Assembly (NCBI GenBank): GCA_947588805.1
Contig: CANPYR010000017.1
Span: forward strand, 1 to 44,623
Reading direction: 5' to 3'
Source of the DNA: an uncultured Clostridia bacterium
GTDB lineage: Bacteria > Bacillota > Clostridia > Oscillospirales > Ruminococcaceae
DNA length: 44,623 bases
A program made the position numbers and the translations under genes. This document shows, piece by piece, positions 41,601 through 44,623 of the stretch; position 1 is the stretch's first letter; every line of letters begins with the position of its first letter. Under the pieces are notes generated by a model, which saw only the letters and a list, made by a program, of their open reading frames with translations, was not told the origin of the DNA and did not search any database.

Positions 41601-42059
41601 TTATCCTTCGTAAAGCCCGTTCGCGTTCATATACGCCCAGAGCTTTTCGCCGTGCTGCTGCTCCTCGGCCTGGATGTGATTCAGAGCCTTTCTCGCGTTC
41701 GGATCGGTGAACTCAAATACGCTCACGTCGTAAAGGCTTGAAGCGTGCTTCTCGGAAGCGAGCATATCGGTGCAGAGAAATTTGTCGATGTTTTTAGACG
41801 TCTCGTCGCTGTAGTTTACCTTTCGGCACCAGTGATTATTCTCTCCCGAAAGCCCCGTCGGCATCTGCGGAACGGTTCCCTGAAGCATCTGAGTGATGGA
41901 ATCGTAGTGGCTCCGCTCGGTGTTCGCCATCTCGCTGAACATATTCTTAAGCTCCTCCGAGCAAGCGTCGCAGCTGTATTTGTCATACTTCTCCCAGCAG
42001 AGCTTTTCCTGCCCCTTAAGATCCTTAAGAAGCGCCGTTTCCTTAGGTGTAAGATTCAT
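41601..42059 (-). CDS. CotF-like spore coat / ferritin-like protein
   Basis: A 152-residue mostly helical protein with the pattern of Coat F proteins: MNLTPKETALLKDLKGQEKLC at the start, a helix with MANTERSHYDSITQML, and late AEEQQHGEKLWAYM. The paired glutamates and histidines (ERSH and EEQQHGE) recall the ferritin-like four-helix bundle to which CotF belongs. It is probably a spore coat component, supporting a spore-forming host. AAAGGAAA precedes the ATG. Upstream there is TATAAT (complement of 42092-42097) with a GCATA 17 bases further, which could be read by a sporulation sigma factor (weak inference). Confidence 0.75.
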   Translation of the reverse strand: MNLTPKETALLKDLKGQEKLCWEKYDKYSCDACSEELKNMFSEMANTERSHYDSITQMLQGTVPQMPTGLSGENNHWCRKVNYSDETSKNIDKFLCTDMLASEKHASSLYDVSVFEFTDPNARKALNHIQAEEQQHGEKLWAYMNANGLYEG

Positions 42060-42386
42060 GGTATCATTTCCTTTCTATTCAGAGATGGAAATATTATACC
42101 CGCAAGAAATGGGAATATGCATGAAAGAAGAAGGGCGGATGATATGTAAAATATCTATATTGATATATTCGGTGAAACGGGCGGGAAAGCCGCGTCGGCT
42201 TCGGTGCCGTCAGACCGCCCGCAGGACGCTCTCTTTGGTAAAGCTCGGAGTCCCGCTTCCGCTTATGCGACATGTCAGATAAAATTCAAGCGCAGAAGTA
42301 TTTACTATAATGCACTAAACCGACGGCACGGTAAAGGCGCAAGGCAGCTTTCGCTCCTATCGACCTTTGATTTAGTTTTTCCCTCC
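42060..42386. other. Spacer without a gene
   Basis: It holds the CotF-like promoter at the left and a GC-rich stem CGGGCGG (42179-42185) with CCGCCCG (42216-42222) enclosing further short hairpins. I see no coding region or known RNA. Confidence 0.5.
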
Positions 42387-42415
42387 TTGACCGTCTCAAA
42401 AAGATGTGATAAAAT
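42387..42415 (+). promoter_or_regulatory. Promoter of the acetyltransferase gene
   Basis: TTGACC (42387-42392), 17 bases, TAAAAT (42410-42415), about 30 bases before the ATG. Confidence 0.75.
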
Positions 42416-42446
42416 AAAAATAAATTTTCTCAGCGAGGAGATATTT

Positions 42447-42887
42447 ATGATTACTCTGAAAGAAGTAGATACAAACAATTTTAACGACGTAGTCAACCTT
42501 CCAAGGGAGAGCGTTCTGTACGTCGGCAAGCCGGAATACGTCCTTGCGGAAGCCTATATCTACAGAAGCGACAGCACCGCATACGGAATTTACAGCGAGG
42601 ACCTTCCCGTCGGGATGGTAATAATCCGCGACCGCCCCGAGGACGGCTACCCCTATTCCTTCACCGAACTTTTTATCGCCGACGGGTTCCGGAAAAAGGG
42701 CTTTGGCCGAAAAGCTGTGGAAGCGATAATGAAAAAGTTCCGCGACGACGGTCTCAGGGATTCGGTCGAGATACAGGTAAATCAAAGTAATATCCCCGCG
42801 ATAAAGATCTATCTGAAGTGCGGATTCAAGGAGATAGGGCGTGCGCGCTGGGATCCGGACTTTATGGTGATGAGAGCGGAGCTTTAA
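42447..42887 (+). CDS. GNAT family N-acetyltransferase
   Basis: A 146-residue acetyl-CoA dependent transferase. Motif A is FIADGFRKKGFGRKAVEAIM, with the RKKGFG pyrophosphate loop; motif B is NIPAIKIYLKCGFKEIGRARW. The N-terminal strands are VDTNNFNDVV and GMVIIRDRP. Similar small proteins act as spermidine/diamine or aminoglycoside-type acetyltransferases, but the acceptor cannot be read. ATG 42447 has GAGGAG at good spacing; an in-frame upstream start at 42204 lies before the promoter. Confidence 0.88.
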   Translation: MITLKEVDTNNFNDVVNLPRESVLYVGKPEYVLAEAYIYRSDSTAYGIYSEDLPVGMVIIRDRPEDGYPYSFTELFIADGFRKKGFGRKAVEAIMKKFRDDGLRDSVEIQVNQSNIPAIKIYLKCGFKEIGRARWDPDFMVMRAEL

Positions 42888-42942
42888 GATACAGATCGGG
42901 CATGAAAAAAGTAACATTCCCGAGAACCTTACAGACTTACAG

Positions 42943-43371
42943 TCAGATATGCTTTAAAATTTCCGCGATATTATCTTCCAACGGCTTAGTCCCGTCTACG
43001 CGCAGAACAGGACAGGATAAACATCCCGCCCAATTTTCAACGGTATCCTCCGAACGCGATCTGACGAGCTCAAAAAATCTGTTTTCGGATTCGTAAAGAT
43101 CGCCGCCCGGCAGCATTCGCGCCCCGAATTTCCCGAAAGAGCGCTCTTTTACACGCTCCATCCGGATATCTTTCGGTACCGAAACCAGTACTGCAAGCGT
43201 GAAAAATTCGCAAACCCGTTCGCCGTAATCGCCCTTGACGGCCGCGAGCACGAAGTTTTCATGTCCCGAAATTTCATCCCAAAAAAACAGCCGCCTGACG
43301 TCCTCGCGCTGATGAGCAAGCATAGCTTCGGTCCAAGAGCGCGGATTTTTTGTTTTGTTTGTGAGTTTCAT
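42943..43371 (-). CDS. P-loop kinase-like protein lacking its N-terminal P-loop
   Basis: A 142-residue protein resembling the C-terminal two thirds of small nucleotide/shikimate kinase-like AAA proteins: VLVSVPKDIRMERVKERSFGKFGARMLPGGD, then YESENRFFELVRSR and LSCPVLRVDGTKP. Full-length relatives begin with a GxxGxGKS/T loop and a D-x-D-D-Y-Y strand. Neither is present: the protein opens with MKLTNKTKNPRSWTEA, so roughly 40-60 residues are missing. The ATG at 43371 has a good GGAGG, and the frame runs open 93 bases further upstream through the terminator without a P-loop. It is either a decayed gene or a repurposed fragment. It sits directly behind a SAM-clan riboswitch. Confidence 0.6.
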   Translation of the reverse strand: MKLTNKTKNPRSWTEAMLAHQREDVRRLFFWDEISGHENFVLAAVKGDYGERVCEFFTLAVLVSVPKDIRMERVKERSFGKFGARMLPGGDLYESENRFFELVRSRSEDTVENWAGCLSCPVLRVDGTKPLEDNIAEILKHI

Positions 43372-43420
43372 ATTTTCGTCCTCCGAAAAATTTATTCCAG
43401 AAAGAGGACGGAAAGGCACG

Positions 43421-43445
43421 AAAAAAGCCCATCGTCCGATGGGCT
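43421..43445 (-). terminator. Riboswitch-controlled terminator
   Basis: On the minus strand AGCCCATCG pairs with CGATGGGCT (43437-43445 with 43426-43434), followed by six T. The first arm can instead pair with CGATGGGT in the 3' strand of the aptamer's P1, giving an antiterminator. Confidence 0.85.
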
Positions 43446-43446
43446 G

Positions 43447-43545
43447 AAAGTCTTGTTTACCCATCGATCAGACTTTGGCACCTTGCATTGCAGGTTGCCG
43501 GACGGTCATAGGGTCTGTCCCTCGCGTCACTCTTTATGGTAATTG
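43447..43545 (-). promoter_or_regulatory. SAM-clan riboswitch (S-box / SAM-I or SAM-I/IV type)
   Basis: Read on the minus strand, the aptamer core is AAAGAGTGACGCGAGGGACA then GACCCTATGACCGTC, CCGGCAACC (43493-43501), a short TGCAATGCA stem and GGTGCCAAAGTCTGA. This matches the conserved AGAG...GAGGGACxGxCCC, GGCAACC and GGTGCCAA blocks of S-box RNAs. P2 pairs GACG with CGTC; P3 pairs ACCTGCA with TGCAAGGT. A closing P1 can form between ACCAT (about 43540-43536) and ATGGGT (43464-43459). Forming P1 with SAM bound would free the terminator arm, so the switch is predicted to turn expression off when SAM is high. The downstream gene is the shortened kinase-like gene, not a methionine gene. Confidence 0.75.
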
Positions 43546-43546
43546 T

Positions 43547-43575
43547 ATTATAACACATATTTCGCGAGTTGTCAA
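43547..43575 (-). promoter_or_regulatory. Promoter of the riboswitch transcript
   Basis: On the minus strand consensus TTGACA (complement of 43570-43575), 17 bases, TATAAT (complement of 43547-43552). The start is expected near 43540, right at the aptamer. Confidence 0.88.
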
Positions 43576-43588
43576 GCTGTTTTCCGTG

Positions 43589-43617
43589 TTGACTTTTCCT
43601 CACAAAAGTATTATAAT
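43589..43617 (+). promoter_or_regulatory. Promoter of the SGNH hydrolase gene
   Basis: TTGACT (43589-43594), 17 bases, TATAAT (43612-43617), divergent from the riboswitch promoter. The 150-base AT-rich leader to the ATG shows no known element. Confidence 0.82.
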
Positions 43618-43767
43618 ATAAACGCCACGAAATTCAACAATTTTTATGCAAACAGAGCTATGTTTTTACAATTACAAACTTTCCTTACATATATAATTGC
43701 AAAGCCGCTTTAATCAATATGATTATTATGTGTAAACAATAAGATTTCAATACGAGGGAATACAAAG

Positions 43768-44394
43768 ATGACCGATAAAGAAATAAAAATCGAACGTTAC
43801 GCAGAGGAAAACAAGTCAGCCCAAAAGGGACAGACAGTTTTTACAGGATCGTCTCTCATGGAGATGTTTCCCATAAACAAGCTGCTCAAAGAACACGGCG
43901 ATAACACTGTCATTTATAACAGAGGAATAGGCGGTTTCATAACCGACGAGCTGCTTGAGGTTGTAGATGTGTGCGTCACCGACCTTATGCCGGCAAAGGT
44001 ATTTATCAATATCGGCACTAACGATCTCAGCCGATCGGATATTTCCATAAGTCAGCTTATTGATAACTATGATAAGATAATAACGGCAATCGAAACCGCC
44101 GTTCCCAATGTTAAGATATATCTTATGGCGTATTATCCCGTGAATTACGAGGCTGCTTCCGAGAAAATGAAGGAGTGTCTGAAGATACGCACCAATGAGA
44201 AGATAACAGCCGCCAATGCCGAAGTAAAGAAGCTTGCCGAAAAGCACGGTCAGCGTTATATTGACATCAACCGAAATCTCAAGGACGAACGCGGCAGGCT
44301 CAGGGCAGAATACACCATTGAAGGCATGCACATCAACGAGGACGGCTACCGTGCGATTTATAATGATATTATGGACTATGTAAGGGAAACGTAA
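43768..44394 (+). CDS. SGNH/GDSL-type hydrolase
   Basis: A 208-residue esterase-like protein. The SGNH blocks are present: block I FTGSSLME with nucleophile S29, block II NRGIGG (G53-G56), block III GTND with N85 and block V EGMHINEDGY with H188 (E185 replaces the usual aspartate). There is no signal peptide, so it acts inside the cell; candidates are deacetylation of acetylated sugars or lysophospholipid-type esters. GAGGGAA precedes the ATG. The GC skew and codon use (more AAG, GCC) differ slightly from the neighbours. It is followed in frame by a gene remnant. Confidence 0.88.
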   Translation: MTDKEIKIERYAEENKSAQKGQTVFTGSSLMEMFPINKLLKEHGDNTVIYNRGIGGFITDELLEVVDVCVTDLMPAKVFINIGTNDLSRSDISISQLIDNYDKIITAIETAVPNVKIYLMAYYPVNYEAASEKMKECLKIRTNEKITAANAEVKKLAEKHGQRYIDINRNLKDERGRLRAEYTIEGMHINEDGYRAIYNDIMDYVRET

Positions 44395-44580
44395 GAAAGA
44401 TTGTTATCATTTGATGTGCTGAACACCAACACGAAGAAGTTCCACCGCCCCGACTGCTCAAGCGTCGGTCAGATGAAGGACAAGAACCGGCAAGACTTCA
44501 CCGGCACTCGCGATGAAGTCATTCGCATGGGGTACGACCCGGGTAATGTCAAGTATTTTTCGCAAATTCCCATAGAATGA
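44395..44580 (+). pseudogene. Remnant of a C-terminal zinc-knuckle-like domain
   Basis: Directly after the SGNH stop, in the same frame, reads VLNTNTKKFHRPDCSSVGQM then KDKNRQDFTGTRDEVIRMGYDP and a stop at 44578-44580. The pattern (KKFHxPDCxSV ... GTRDEVIxxGYxPC) is the end domain found on clostridial nucleases and metallo-hydrolases, where PC and CxxC normally finish it; here PGNVKYFSQ replaces the cysteines. No ribosome site or good start is present, so it looks like a truncated remnant. Confidence 0.5.
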
Positions 44581-44601
44581 AGTAAAATTTTTGGATTATC
44601 A

Positions 44602-44619
44602 CCCTCGGCATGCCGAGGG
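44602..44619. terminator. Perfect palindrome near the window end
   Basis: CCCTCGGCATGCCGAGGG, 9 bp arms without a loop, probably part of a terminator whose T run would lie beyond the window. Confidence 0.5.
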
Positions 44620-44623
44620 GCAG

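Noticed and set aside
1-44623. tRNA or rRNA genes
   Set aside because: No cloverleaf with GTTCRANNC arm or rRNA core sequence was recognised on either strand by eye.

Overview
The window looks like a chromosome segment of an anaerobic, spore-forming, Gram-positive gut Clostridium-type bacterium (Oscillospiraceae/Ruminococcaceae-like). This is inferred from strong AGGAGG ribosome sites, TTGACA-17-TATAAT promoters, four lipoproteins with Gram-positive style lipoboxes, a CotF-like spore coat protein, a B. subtilis-type thymidylate synthase, a BmrCD-type ABC pair and a Tn4451-like mobile element. There is no rRNA, tRNA or CRISPR array that I can see.

Layout. 1-4242 is the right part of an integrative mobilizable element: a candidate oriT region, a mobC gene broken by one in-frame TGA, a MOBP-type relaxase, a TnpW-like small protein and a large serine recombinase with its own promoter and inverted-repeat operator. 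4797-5651 is a metal/arsenic efflux permease. 5953-13790 is a cell-surface block: a solute-binding-like lipoprotein, two paralogous lipoproteins sharing a CX4CXHX5C knuckle, then an ABC ATPase and its ABC-2 type permease. 14433-17641 (minus) is purA-Nudix-purB, the IMP to AMP branch. 17976-21546 holds a ZIP metal transporter, a flavin reductase-like protein and a GH13 amylase. 21798-23805 is thyA-folA plus a small export protein. 24414-28441 has an orphan sugar-type binding lipoprotein and a cytoplasmic GH43 enzyme. 28976-31576 is an unusual c-di-GMP phosphodiesterase fused to about eight 30-residue beta-helix-like repeats. 31716-33448 (minus) is an ECF sigma factor with a membrane partner. 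33759-37566 (minus) is a heterodimeric multidrug exporter, divergent from malQ (37851-39371). Then come two methyltransferases, a CotF-like protein, a GNAT acetyltransferase, an N-terminally shortened P-loop kinase-like gene behind a SAM-clan riboswitch, an SGNH hydrolase and a gene remnant.

The most distinctive feature is the intergenic DNA. Long spacers are mosaics of dispersed, strongly palindromic repeats. R1 is an 85-250 bp element with GCGGCGRGATTYGC ends whose two arms covary. R2 is a 197 bp GC-rich structured element in two equal-length copies, each downstream of a plus-strand gene. R3 is an about 200 bp hairpin array placed sense-wise just after the stop codons of purB and the small export gene. 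There is also a 180 bp hairpin MITE with TTAA ends, and several degenerate low-complexity tracts of TCAGAAG or TTAGAAGATAGA type. Most genes have a recognisable promoter with an exact 17 bp spacer. These calls come from reading the sequence; no database search was run.
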